A DNA stretch of 64,000 nucleotides from Coprinus comatus. Taxonomy: Eukaryota > Basidiomycota > Agaricomycetes > Agaricales > Agaricaceae. The notes under the pieces are model-generated. The model did not search any database, was not told where the DNA came from, and was given only the letters and a program-made list of their open reading frames with translations. The stretch is from assembly GCA_034638255.1 (NCBI GenBank), contig JAWPGT010000002.1:868001-932000 (forward strand), in the 5' to 3' direction. Of the stretch, positions 36,080 to 47,946 are shown in pieces. The translations under genes and the position numbers were made by a program. Each line of letters starts with the position of its first letter. Position 1 is the first letter of the stretch.

Positions 36080-38145
36080 ATGAAGTCGTTGCGCAAGTCG
36101 CTGAACGGGAACAAGGACTCTCCCAAACTCCAGATATCTACCCCCCTTCCCCTCCCACCAGTCTCCAAGCCACCTGCGGCCATCAGACCACCCCAGAAAG
36201 TCATCCGCGCATTAGGCTCTCACCGCTCTCAGGCACCCCAGGAATTGTCTTTCCACAAAGGTGACTTTTTTCATGTCATCAGCGACAACGACGATGGAGG
36301 AGCTTGGTTCGAGGCTCACAATCCTATGACGGGAGCCCGAGGACTGGTGCCGCGGAACATGTTTGAAGAGTTCAATCGCAACGCACCGTACGTCTCTACC
36401 CCTTTCCTTATACCCTCCTTCTCATCCACTTCCTCAGAAATCGTGCATCCCAGATCAGTCCTAAAGGTGTCGTCCCACCACCCCGATCTGCTACCTCTCC
36501 TACACCAAAATCCCAGGTTTTCTACGCCATCGTACAGCATGATTTCGAAGCAGAGCGTCCCGACGAACTTGACGCCAAGCGAGGCGATGCTATCACAGTT
36601 GTTGCTCAATCCAACAGAGAGTGGTTCGTCGCAAAACCCATCGGTCGTTTGGGGAGGCCAGGCCTCATTCCGGTGACCTTTGTCGAAATTCATGATCCTT
36701 CTACCGGCAAAGCCATCACGGATATCGAGGCCCTCATGGACAGGGGTGATCTGCCCAAAGTCGAGGACTGGAAAAAGGCTATGCTTAACTACAAACAAAG
36801 TAGCATTCCACTGGGTGTCATAGACCCTCCCAGCAAAATCCCAGCAATGCAACCCCCCTACGTCCCTCAGGAATCCACGCCTGGCCCGATAAACACCTCT
36901 TCTAATGAACATCATTCATATTCCGCTCCCGAGGCCGAACCAGTTTCTCCCAGTCCAGAACCACTCCCAGAAGGTCTCCTTCTGTCTGCTGACGTGGTAG
37001 CCTTTCACTATGAGATGGAGGAATACTGGTTCCGCATTGATGCACTATATCAGCCTTATCAACAACCAGGGGAAGCACAGCTTCCGCCAGCCAAACAGCT
37101 CATTTTGTTCCGTGTTTACAATGACTTCTACGATTTCCAGGTTAACCTCCTTGATGTCTTTCCGCGCGAAGGTGGACGACATCCTGAACATCCACGGATA
37201 TTACCTTTCATGCCAGGTCCCGCGGACGACGTGGATGACTCTTTAACGGCCACCAGACGATTAGAACTCAATGCTTACATCCACGAACTTTGCGATCTAG
37301 CCCGTACAGGAGCCCGCTACATCCTGGAACATCAGATTGTTCGGGATTTTTTGTCTCTCAAACCTGGAGATGTTGCTCACGAAATTGAACCCCGAGTTGA
37401 AGAATTAGAGGCACTCCTCGATACTGAATTGGAAACCCTTCAGGATGACACCACCATTGTGGAAGATGGCTATGAAAGGGAAACGAGGAAGAAACTCGGT
37501 AACCTAAGATTAGAGGACGAGAGAAGCGACGGCTCGGACTATGGGAATGAACGTTATCATCAAAGCTCACCTCCACCACCAAGTTATGGTGATACCCGCA
37601 GCCAGAGTGAACGATCACAAAATGAAAATGGGAATTGGACAACACACAAATCAGCGCACCAACGAACAAGCTCGTCGTCGTCATTTCAAAATCGAACAAA
37701 TTCTCCGTTTTCAAACCGCAACCACTCGCCTCAGCCAACTCGGAACGGAGGCCACCCTCAATCACAACCACGGTATGACAGCATGTATCATCCTAACAGC
37801 TCAATGCCGGCCACGACATCCAGCCGCAACTCAACGCGTTCTCGCTCACACTCTACAGCCACATCAAATCTCAACAACCCTCCGATATCCGCAGCCAACC
37901 CACAAACTGCTTTTGTGAAAATTAAAATCTTTGACCGAGTTGCTGATGACTTGATTGCTATTCGGGTGCATCCAAAGGTAACGCACTCAGAACTCATGGA
38001 GAAGGTGCAGGCCCGGTTGGGCGGAGAAGTCAGCATCCTCAAGTACCGCGATAGCTTGACCAATACTTTTATCGGGCTACAAACTGACCAGGGACTGCGA
38101 GAATGGATGGAGGGAACGGATAAACATGTGCTATATGCTGACTGA
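36080..38145 (+). CDS. BEM1: Polarity scaffold BEM1/Scd2 (SH3-SH3-PX-PB1)
   Basis: Two exons (36080-36387, 36438-38145) give 671 residues. The first SH3 domain is at about residues 40-105 (ELSFHKGDFFHVI, GLVPRNMFE). The second is at about 125-190 (ALVQHDFEAERPDELDAKRGDAITVV, GRPGLIPVTFVEI). A PX domain with VVAFHYEMEEYWFRIDA lies at about 275-400. A Ser/Asn/Gln-rich linker leads to the C-terminal PB1 domain (FVKIKIFDRVADDLIAIRV, LKYRDSL). Yeast Bem1 ties Cdc42, its exchange factor Cdc24 (by PB1) and PAK kinases at sites of polarised growth. The domain order and length are standard. Confidence 0.95.
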
Positions 38146-38409
38146 CACTCTTTGGTTCCTCTGTATCTCATATTTTCTTGTGTTACCGTTGAATATTCGA
38201 CCTTCTATTGGATCTCTTCTTCTCAGACTCAGACTCGAGCGTTCTTATGTATAGTTCCGTGTAACATTTATTTCTTTAGTGTCGATATGAGTAACAGTTA
38301 TGTAGATGGTTTCTGTAATCTGTGTTTGTATGATTCCCTAAAAGGCATAATTTGGTCCCGAACAAATCCGGGCAAATAATAAACATTTACTCTCCTTCAC
38401 TACTCCATT

Positions 38410-39036
38410 ATGTCGCTGGCTCGGACAGTCCGCAACCTCCAACGTGTTGGCCTCAGAGAATGGTGGAGACAGCTGCAATACATTGGCGATGCCAAGTCGG
38501 GTCAGTTCGTCGGTCGGGATCAGTATGCACCAGCGCTCCTTGAGTAGAATGGGTACCGAGTTCATGGCAATTTCTATACAGGTTTGGAAACCGTTACTTC
38601 GAGAACATGAACGCAGAGGAGGAAATTCCAGGTGTGTGTGTTATGAGTAACTCAAGCAGCTCCAGGTGCTCACCTTTCATTAGGGCGTCATCGTTGGGTT
38701 GACTTTGCACAAGTATGAAGTAGTCTCGGCATTCGAGAACTAGCTGATTAACAGTATCGTTCAGCACGACTACAATGCTACTCAAGTCCCTCCTGAGTGG
38801 CATTCATGGCTGCAACACATCCGCGCAAAACCACCCACTGAGGACCCCGTTTTCGCACAGGTGACACAACCTTGGCAAGCAGTACGTCCCTCCCGTCACA
38901 TTACATTCAGCCTATCCAACACTTCATATAGCCCTATGTCGAAAATTTGACCGGTACCCGTGGAGCCTACAAGCCCTACAACACCGTGGCTCCCAAGATC
39001 AAGGCATGGGAGCCTACAGTTAAGGCTCGCGCTTAA
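38410..39036 (+). CDS. NDUFA12: NADH:ubiquinone oxidoreductase subunit NDUFA12 (B17.2)
   Basis: Five exons from ATG 38410 to TAA 39036, with in-frame splice sites. It reads MSLARTVRNLQRVGLREWW, FVGRDQFGNRYFENM, RHRWVDFAQHDYNATQVPPEWHSW, LQHIRAKPPTEDP and KPYNTVAPKIKAWEP. These match the complex I accessory subunit, which sits on the matrix arm and aids assembly. Length (about 145 residues) is typical. Confidence 0.95.
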
Positions 39037-39109
39037 ATGGAATAGATGCATTGTCCCAATATATACTATTTTCCTCTGCTACTCCAACATCACCTAGACT
39101 ATATCCACA

Positions 39110-40684
39110 CTAAGTTTTGTGTCCAAATGTTGCACACAGAATGTCCTCCACTAAATGTTCTGCTATTGCCAAACTTGATGTCAAACCCGGACTTTCTATG
39201 CCAAGAAGACTTAGCATTGGGTTGCCACTACCTGTCGGGCTGTCGACACGAAATATAAAATCCTGGAAACCACCCCATGGTGGTACAAGTTTTGGCCTCA
39301 TGCCACAGTAATCAGGTTGTAGACCTTCCAAAGTCACGCCTGGTAGATATTCTGCGACCGCTTGATACATTTCCGGAACTCTTGCATCATCAGGTATGAG
39401 CAGCTTATTCCAAAAATCTGCCTCCTCGTCAAGAGAAAATCTGCTCCCCGAAGGTGGATTTACCCACTCAAGATCAGGTCCAAACCGGATTTTCCCCTGC
39501 ATGTCAAGTGTCAGATGGGTTCCCAGTGACTGAAAGGCATGTGTATTGGGTCCGGTAGAGGGACATGGGTAGATGAGGTGGGAAACACTTGCAACCCCAG
39601 GACCATGGTACGATGCATAGGAACCCCGCGCATAATACATCGGTATTCGAGATTCCTGAGGGAGAAGTCCGTTTAGTATCAAGGTGCTAGAGAGCCCTGA
39701 TGCATTTATAAGAGTTCTCGCAAGTGTAGCATCACCCTCTTGAGCCTCCCCAGTAACTGCTTGTACAACCCATCCGTCTTCTGCCCCATTCAAATCCGGG
39801 TATCCCGCCGTTCCGGATTGTTTGAATGGATCGAGGCGAACGATACGTGTGGAGTAAACAAGCTGCCCATTTTCAGAGTCAATAATATCCTTCTCAAGGC
39901 TTTCCATGAATGAGTGAGAGTCTACAATACCCGTCATTGGGCACCAAAGAGCAGCAACGATATCCTTGGAGAGATCAGGCTCCATCTCCCTGGCATGTTC
40001 CCCTGTAAGAAGTTCTGTTGGTAACACCAGGTCCCCCGGGATCTTCTTGTCGCTATGAAGGGGCCATGGAAGCTTGAGAGACTTGAGATGGAGACTGCGT
40101 ATATAGTCTCTTTGAGATTCCTTAGCTACGACAAGTTTTCCAACTTGATTACAGGGAACATTGTAGTCTTTGCAACGTTCATACATCAAATCGCGACCAC
40201 GGAGGCATAGCCTTGTCTTGAGCGAATGAGGAGGATAATATAAGCCTGTGATATATCGATTAGGACAATGAAGCAGTAGAGGAGGAATACGCGAAAGACG
40301 CGTAGGTATAGTACATACCTGAATGAATAACCTCAGAATTTCGAGAACTGTGTAATTATAGGCCGCAGAAAGCACGATGTTGAGTACAACACTCTAAGAT
40401 CCGATTTAACCTCACCTAATTTCTTCTCCGGCATGAGCGTGTCGTTCGATGAGGTATGTTGATTTACTTGGAAAACACTGAGAGAGCCGTTGAGCTATGG
40501 CTAGGCCAACAACACCTAATTTAACGTTAACTTTTCAATCATAATACATATGTAGATGGATTATAACTTGCCTCCCCCAATGACCAGGTAATCAACGACA
40601 TGTTCCGGAGCCTGGCGGACGTTTGAACCTGTGGATTTTGGATTGTTCACAAACGTACCTTGTATTTGAACCTTTTGTTTTCAT
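39110..40684 (-). CDS. L2HGDH: L-2-hydroxyglutarate dehydrogenase, mitochondrial FAD enzyme
   Basis: Five exons are inferred, with a first coding exon of only 13 bases (MKTK). The FAD-binding motif is DYLVIGGGVVGLAIAQRL, followed by [33 protein letters not shown]. The rest of the DAO fold shows CNQVGKLVVA, LINASGLSS, GIVDSHSF and GMRPKLVPPWGG, then FRVDSPTGSG and GIESPGLTSSLAIAEH. The enzyme oxidises L-2-hydroxyglutarate, a side product of malate dehydrogenase, to 2-oxoglutarate as metabolite repair. The intron after GGG has a GC donor with the perfect GC consensus AG|GCAAGT. No clear presequence is encoded in the chosen start, so targeting is unsure. Confidence 0.9.
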
Positions 40685-40829
40685 TCAGAGCTTTAGTCAA
40701 CCCTCTTACGGCCCTCATGCCCTTGGAACAGATTGAGGTGTGTATTCCAAGTCCATCCATGCTGATGTGATCCAATCAACTAATCAACTTTGTGGAAAAT
40801 CAATTCTAATTAGCTTTTGATTCATTAAC

Positions 40830-42096
40830 ATGTCCCACCTTGGACCACAACCGATAGCCTCGAAAGATGTCGAGGATAAACTCGCAGAGATGGACAGCAT
40901 CCCCTTGTTCATGAGGAGTTTACCCGAAGACGAATCTGATAATGTCACCATTTCCGCCCTGCAAAATCTTGCCTATGAAGGTACACCAGATGGTGGGTGA
41001 GATTCGGTTTGACTTTCAGATCGATAATTGTTAAACATTGAACATATATTTCATTTACATCTTCCGCGATAGAGATTTCCCAGAATTTCAAAGAGCAAGG
41101 CAATGAATATTTTAAAGGAAAACGCTATAGAGAAGCTGTGGGCTTTTACCAACAAGGCATTGACGCGAAACCAGAAAATAAAACCGTGTTAGAAGCACTT
41201 CTGTGCAATCGAGCTGCTTGTAATCTGGAATTAAGTGAGTGTGTATTTATCCGTTTCTCGTGTGGTTCTCAGCAAGTATACTGTCTAGAAAATTATGGAT
41301 CTGTCCTTCGTGATTGCTCACATGCTATTGCACTCAATGGGAAATGTGCAAAGGCATACTATCGTTCAGCATTGGCACTTTTGGCTCTAGGACGTATAGA
41401 TGAAGCTGCTGACTGCTGTAAACGCTGTCTTGAATTTGATCCCAATAATGAAGGAATGAAGGCCATGCAAGATAAAACTTTGAAAGCTAAGGAGCTAAGG
41501 GAAGCCAAAATAAGATTAACACAGGAACAACAAAAAGCGGAACAAGAAGAAAGAAGAAATTTTCAATCAGCTTATAAGGTGAGTCGTCCTTTATACAGAG
41601 GAAACAATGGACCTACATTTTCTTAAAGGAACGTAATATCATTGATATTCCCAGACCAGAGGGTTCTTCTAATCCATATGCTCCGCATTGGGATACAGAT
41701 AACCTGACTGGACCCAATCTCATCATCCCAGTGTTCTTTCTTTACCCCCAGTATGCAACTTCGGATGTTATCACAGAGTTCATTGAAACTACGTCATTTT
41801 CGGCTCATCTCGAAGTCATGTTTCCACCGGGTGCCCCAGCGCCAGAGTGGGACAATGCTCATGAATATGTCAATGGAAAACTTGTTATCTACGCCATTAC
41901 CCGTCGGAAGCGACTGTTCAAAGTAGGCAAGAGCTTGACATTGCGAGATGTATGTGCTGCTGCAAAAAATAAAGAAGGCCAGCCAATAGATGGTCTGGAA
42001 TTGAAGGATGGATGCTTGACGTTTGTGGTAGTGCCGAAGGGAGATGCGGAGAGGAAATGGGTGGATGAATTCAAGGCGGCACGAGATGGCCACTAA
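40830..42096 (+). CDS. CNS1: TPR co-chaperone TTC4/CNS1
   Basis: From ATG 40830 (MSHLGPQPIASKDVEDKL) to TAA 42096, about four exons. The N-terminal helix includes PLFMRSLPED. Three TPR repeats follow: ISQNFKEQGNEYFKGKRYREAVGFY, EALLCNRAACNLEL and CAKAYYRSALALLALGRIDEAADC. The charged helix LREAKIRLTQEQQKAEQEE leads to the TTC4-specific C-terminal wheel domain with WDTDNLTGPNLIIPVFFLYPQYATSD and LTFVVVPKGDAERKW. Yeast Cns1 is an essential Hsp90/Hsp70 co-chaperone needed for eEF2 folding. The C-terminal domain separates it from other TPR proteins. Confidence 0.93.
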
Positions 42097-43488
42097 TTAG
42101 TGCGGATGAGACGATCATTGCTCATCGATTCATCACGGCTAACAGATAACATTCAATACCAGTCGTGTGGAACAGATGTGTGCCGATGAAGTGGTAACTA
42201 GAATGTATTTCTCAGCTATTTTGCCATAGATATCTAGCATCTATTTGTGCATATGCATTAGGGTTTTTGTTCCCGCGAAACACACCATGTGATTTAATAT
42301 AGAGCATATTGGTTAATTATATACTCCAAAGAAAATCGGAGACAAGAAAATGTCCTAGTACAATCTAAAAGATGGGTGCAGGTGACAAATGCCAGTGAGT
42401 TATGGAAGAACAAGCCAGCCAATTTTCATGACCAGCATGTATCAAGTTGGAGGTAATTATAGCAAACACATTATTAGCATCAGGATTTTGCACATTTCCT
42501 TGAAGACTTGAAGAGCTGCTCCAAGCTCAACATGTCAGAAATGCTCTAGACAGTCCCCAAGGTCAATATCTATTGTTGGTTGAGGTTAGAAGAGCTGTGG
42601 TTGGATATTCTCTTTGGAGTTCTGGACTTGTAGATTGTTTCCGCTTTCTGTGACATCACAATGTCACGTCACACGTTACTGAAGCGTCCTGCAGACACAT
42701 GAAGACTCTCTAGTCTAATTCAAGTGTCTGCAGTGTTTGTGTTCTATCTCAGTCATTTCTCATCGGTTTCCTTCCATCCCTTCGTCATTGTGCTTGTCTA
42801 GTTGTCCTCTACAATCCTGCACTTACAGTACCCATATTGTAACAACATATTGAGTGGACATATATGGTACGGGTTTGGCCGTCAAATACCCATAATGTAT
42901 ACAGTCCGTATATGGTACAGTCAGCAGCCTAAGCTAATTTTCTATTATTGCGACATCATACCATTTATTTGCTTAAAGTGTAGATAAAATGTACACAATT
43001 GCACTTTCTGTCCCTCAGTTTCATTGTTCAATAACTGAGGTGAATTTCTATTTTATTACTTATGAAAAGACGAGAAACTTACTTGTTTTAGTTTATCTTT
43101 TGTTCTTACTCATAGATCTTATCAATCAACTCGTACCTACTGCGCAACAACAATTGATGCGACTATATTTCCGTGACTTGGCTCAAGATTGGACGTGTAT
43201 AGAATAATGTTCGATACTATGGGGTAAACCAAAGAAAATATATCTTGTGCCTATCAGACCTGTATGTGCTCATCTGTTTTTTGTATTTCAGAGTTTGTGA
43301 ACAGATGTAATAGATTCAAAGGACGATTTAAGAACACAACCGCAGTATACTGATACAATAAATGATCGACGAGCATTCTGTGAATAAGGTTAGGTAGAGG
43401 AAATGAGTAAACAAAAACGAACATACAAGAATACTTTTCACAAACAATATACATGATACCCTAGAAAAGAGCAAGTAACATTGATAGA
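42097..43488. other. Longest gene-free stretch, 1.4 kb, AT-rich
   Basis: No exon with a recognisable domain was found on either strand; the open frames are short and low in information. A motif ATATGGTAC occurs twice within about 60 bases (near 42864 and 42912). It probably holds 3' UTRs of CNS1 (plus) and RRP7 (minus) and some unused DNA. Confidence 0.4.
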
Positions 43489-44464
43489 TCAATAGGGATT
43501 GAAGCGCCTCGATGCTTTGAGTTTTTCGACTTTCGCTCTGTCCTGTTCCCATCTTCGCTTGAGGTCCAATAGTTCTAGTTACAACTTGATCAATACAATT
43601 ACTTCCGATACAAAAATGACACATACCTTTGCGTTGTTTTTCCGCTTTCTGGAAACCATAGAAACCTTCTTGTTCTTTCTTCTCCTTTTTGTGGACACTC
43701 GCACTTGTTTCGCCTGTGGCTTGGAATTTTTTACTTGCAACTACAACACCACCACCCAAAGTTTGACCATAAGCACCTCCTCTCGTAACCAAAGTGAACC
43801 CATCTTCATCAACAATAGCTTCCCCTTTACGATATTGCGGATTCTGCTTTGCCTTCGCCAATTCGTATTCATATACTTCAATATACGTGTCGGCATGTTC
43901 TTGAACGATATCCAGCGGTGGTCGTAACGAATTATATAAGGCCATATAATGTTCCAATCCTGAGGATTCTTTTGACTCTGGCCAAGGTCTTGATTTTGAA
44001 AGTGAAGTGACAGCACGATCATGGGAAGACGAATCAAGGAAAAGAACATAAGCCGATCCTCCTGTTTTCCGTAACGTTCGTAAAGAAACTGCAGGCAATG
44101 AAGTAACTTTGGGTATTGCCTCTTTGACTACCTTACGACGTTTTCTTGGTTTCTCGCCTTCGGCGACTTCTTCAACTTCCATCTCATCTTCCTCTTTATC
44201 ATCACTATCATTTCCAGTTTCTTCAGAATGACCTGTACCAAATACCACTTTCTCCACAGTTCCAGCGCTTTTGAACAATTGTATCACATCGCGGTCGGTA
44301 GCATCTGGAGGTATGTTGACCAAAAAAAGTGTTCGACCTGTTGGTAGTCCGTCGTTACTTTTCTTCGAACCAACATGTGAGCGCGCATATATGTAATGTA
44401 TCGAGGATGTTGCGTATGTCACTGGAATAGGCGTGAAGCCACTATAGAGTGTAGGATTGCCCAT
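43489..44464 (-). CDS. RRP7: Ribosomal RNA-processing protein RRP7
   Basis: Two exons (44464-43627, 43574-43489) give 307 residues. The N-terminal domain has the RRM-like segment RTLFLVNIPPDATDRDVIQLFKSAGTVEKVVFG, followed by an acidic EEDEMEVEEVAE stretch and a basic RKRRK patch. The C-terminal RRP7 domain includes VDEDGFTLVTRGG, FYGFQKAEKQRK and ELLDLKRRWEQDRAKVEKLKASRRFNPY. The last exon completes the conserved C-terminal motif. Rrp7 acts with the UTP-C/CK2 module in 40S assembly in the nucleolus. The start at 44464 is the first ATG; an upstream open frame begins with TTG. Confidence 0.93.
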
Positions 44465-45213
44465 CACAAAGGTAATTAAACCTCGAATTTCTTGGTCCAA
44501 ACAAATCCATCATTATTTGCGTCACACACGTCCCAGCCAAATAAAGTGGTGCGCAGTAATTACTAATGTGGAGTTTCATATACAATGTTTCTCAACCCAT
44601 ATATCACAGTAATGAATGGTAGATACACAAAAATGATTGAATTTTTGAGGAAATTAGCTAGTAGTAGGAATCGGAATGTCGAGTTATAATACCCTTTGAC
44701 CAGCTCCAGTTACTCTTGACTAGTGAATGTCGGTGTACTGTATCCGAAGTTCGAACAACAAGCCTGCCAGAGGCTCAAGGGGCCGTCGGAGCTGCAATCC
44801 CGCTAGTGTTCTAGACAATGTGGATCATATTTCGATCGCGTTACTTCGGCGAATGCCGGTGACCCAGTCACGCATTATGAACAAACAACCTTGCAAGCAA
44901 GGTAATTAAATCGAACTGCAAATCAAGCTGATTACCATATCGGGGAAGTCCACCACAGTCAATTTGTCCTTGTTGTGCCAGTCATTTGGCTCCCTGGTCA
45001 GCAAGAAAGTCTCTATCCGTCGTCGTCGCCGTCGTCAAAAGGTCTGGTAAGTACGATTGTTGCCCATCCATGCTGCAGTTGGTTCCTACAGGCTGTTTCG
45101 CCCTGCTAGTCGCGTTAGAATGGTGAATTTGGGACTAATAGGGCTGGATGGTGTAATTGGGAAAAGGATGTGTCTTGACCTGACTATCTACCTCTGCAGG
45201 GCCCCGCGTCAAG
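44465..45213. promoter_or_regulatory. RPS7 promoter region with a 5' UTR intron (45047-45199)
   Basis: Near the gene the sequence has GTAAGT at 45047 and TGCAG at 45195-45199, a 153-base intron just before the ATG at 45214. Such leader introns are common in ribosomal protein genes. The rest, back to the RRP7 start, shows no gene. Confidence 0.55.
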
Positions 45214-45913
45214 ATGTCCGTCAACCACAAGATTTCCCGTACTGCCAATGCGCCCTCCTCACCCCCCGATGAGATCGAGACTGCTGTTGCCCAGGCTCTG
45301 ATCGACCTTGAGAACAACGTCCCCGAGCTCAAGAACGAACTTCGGGCTCTCCAGATCTCTGCCGCCCGTGAAGTTGATGTCCGTGGTGGAAAGAAGGCCA
45401 TCGTTATCTTTGTCCCCGTCCCCCAATTGAAGGCTTTCCACAAAGTACAGCTTAGGTGGGTTGAGAATAATTGAGATTTGGGATAATTTGGATTTACACA
45501 AACATATGGCAGGCTGACACGGGAACTTGAGAAGAAGTTCTCTGACCGTCATGTTGTATTTGTCGCTCAGCGTCGGATGCTGCGCAAGCCCACACGCACT
45601 TCTCGCGTCCAACAGAAGAGGCCCCGTAGCCGCACCCTCACCAGCGTTCACGAGAAGATTCTCGAGGACCTTGTCTTCCCCACCGAAATTGTTGGCAAGA
45701 GGACTCGTGTTGGAGTTGATGGCTCGAAACTACTAAAAGTGTACGTATTCGCAACGGAGCGATGCGAGGTGTGCTAATTCTGCTTTATCTAGGTTCCTTG
45801 ACTCGAAAGACGCCACATCGCTCGAGTACAAGCTCGACTCATTCTCATCAGTATATCGCCGCTTGACAGGAAAGGATGTTGTATTTGAATTCCCGGTGGT
45901 TGCTCAAGAGTAG
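45214..45913 (+). CDS. RPS7: 40S ribosomal protein eS7
   Basis: Three exons (45214-45455, 45513-45740, 45793-45913) give 196 residues, the normal length. Family features are [72 protein letters not shown] and [33 protein letters not shown]. It is a small-subunit protein needed for 18S maturation. Codon use is strongly C/T-ending, as expected for a highly expressed gene. Confidence 0.98.
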
Positions 45914-46131
45914 GAGATAGGCTAGGATGACTATGTGACTATAGGCAGTGAAAATATATGGCACATGCGCTGTTATAGTAGTACTGAGATAAACTGAGTT
46001 GAACTGGTTCGTGAAGAGAGATATACCCAATAAGGCAGGTGGATAGAACTGGTTGTCTTGTTTGTTGCTCTTCTCCTCCGCCCCCAGCGGCTGCTGGACA
46101 ACATAGCCCACTGCACTCCGCAGTGGCCACG

Positions 46132-47471
46132 ATGGATCCCTTCGCCCGCAACCGCGACCATGGCATCGACAGCAAAATTGTCGTCATGGGCAACTCAGGT
46201 ATGGCCCTCTGTTTTCCTATACGCTCACACCGACCTCGCTCCAGGCGTAGGCAAGACTAGTCTTCTCCAACGATACACCCAGAACAAGTTTGACCCCAAG
46301 AACACAACCTCCACCAGCGGCGCCTTCTTTGTCACCAAGAAAGTTCACGTCAACGGTGTCAAAGTCCGTCTCCAGCTCTGGGACACTGCCGGCCAGGAGC
46401 GATTTCGGAGCATGGTACGTCTTTGTTGTCTCGCGACCTTGCAAACCTGACCTGTGCCCAGGCCCCTATGTACTATCGAGGTAACCCCAGCTGAGCACCG
46501 TCTACTCGCATATACTCACTACTATCAGGAGCAAACGCTGCTCTTCTCCTATACGACATCACAAATGCCTCTACATTCGAAGATCTTCGTGGCTGGCTTG
46601 AAGGTACCTCTTATATGTGCACCGGCCACTCACATGCAACTCACATTCACCACAGAATTGAAGAAAAACTGTTCTCCAGAACTCATCATCTACATCGTTG
46701 GAGCTAAAGCTGACCTTAACCAGCACCGCCAAGTTACCCCAGATCTTGCTCGGCTCTCCCTCCATAACTGGTTTCCCCCAGCTCGCCCACGCCCTCCACC
46801 CCCACCCCCACCTTCCACGCTTTCATATATACGACCCCGATTCACCTCGTTTCCTGGCCTCCGCTCTCAATCCGCCCCCTCCCCGTCACCTGTCCTGACT
46901 GAAACACCTGCATACCTTGACCTACCCCCTAGCCGTGCAACCGCGCTTCAAAGAAGCAAAACGCATGTTCAGGTCAGACCTCGCACTGCTACCTCCCTTA
47001 CGCGGTCGAACACTAGTTCTGGCTCCCGCACTCCTCAGTCATCTCGTTTTGGCTCCCATTTTGGATTTGGTGGAGGTGGCTGGGATGGACACGGTGATAA
47101 CAGTAGTAATAGCATTGAAGAAGAGGATGAGTATGCTGTAGAAGCAGATAATGAGGAACAGGAATGGGGACTTAGTAAGGGAATGGAATTGTTTGAAGTG
47201 TCTGCTAAAGATGGTATTGGTATGTGCAATTCATAGTATTACGATTGGTGTACATAGCTGACGATCCCCTACAGGTATCCAAGGCCTTTTCGACCATCTC
47301 TTATCTGCCATCATTCTCAGAAAGGATGCGATAGAACAGGAAACGGAATTGAGAAAGCGTGACAGTGTATACTTGTCCAACATCAGCGCACCCGTCTGGG
47401 CAGCCCAAGCGGATGAAGAGGAGGCTCGCCAGAAGGCACAACAAAGAACGGGTAGTTGGAGTTGCTGTTAG
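46132..47471 (+). CDS. Rab-family small GTPase with a large internal insertion
   Basis: Exons join from ATG 46132 ([20 protein letters not shown]) to TAG 47471, about 325 residues where Rabs usually have 200-220. Rab motifs are present: [14 protein letters not shown] (P-loop), the effector [36 protein letters not shown] and VGAKADL as the base-specifying G4 (the usual first Asn is Gly). Between G4 and the G5 motif SAKDGIG lies an insertion of roughly 145 residues, rich in Pro, Ser and Arg, then Gly, then acidic residues. The protein ends GSWSCC, a double-Cys prenylation site. The nearest subfamily is unclear. It should act in membrane traffic. Confidence 0.85.
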
Positions 47472-47946
47472 CGTCCACTTCACTGCGCTGTGTACTGTCT
47501 TTTTCAACACTCCTTTGCTCACTTGCACTCTCTTTTTGCCCCTCTGTATTTTTTCTTCCTTAATCCTTGTCTCCGGTTCATCACGTCCATTTTCAGTACC
47601 ATAACGACCCAACATCATATTTTTCATCTATTGCTATCTCTATTTCTCTTATATGTTTCGACTACGACCAACATCTCTCCAGTTTACCCTTTGGATCTTG
47701 GGCTGTAATCCAATTTGTCCATTTTTGCCTTTTCCTCGCTAGGCTCGCTTTATTTATCTTACACTAGCTTAAGTACACATGACATGTCCATACCTTAGGA
47801 ATCATGCGCAACCATCATCCATCAGTGGACAATCGTGCATTACAAACAACAATTCCCTTTATCTGTGACGCTGCATGACTGGTGTTGCATAAACCATCCT
47901 GTCTCTGCTCTCCTACTGTCATTCTCTCGTTCAGAAAGTCTTTGCG
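47472..47946. other. Intergenic region with a pyrimidine-rich promoter
   Basis: Extended C/T-rich sequence, typical of core promoters in these fungi, precedes the AMMECR1 start. No gene seen. Confidence 0.45.

Noticed and set aside
44727..44909. Possible tRNA, because of a GTTCGAAC box
   Set aside because: No A box, anticodon stem or acceptor stem could be folded around it.
45047..45199. Possible C/D snoRNA in the RPS7 leader intron
   Set aside because: An ATGGTGA and a CTGA are about 70 bases apart, but the C box is imperfect and no terminal stem forms, so it is not supported.
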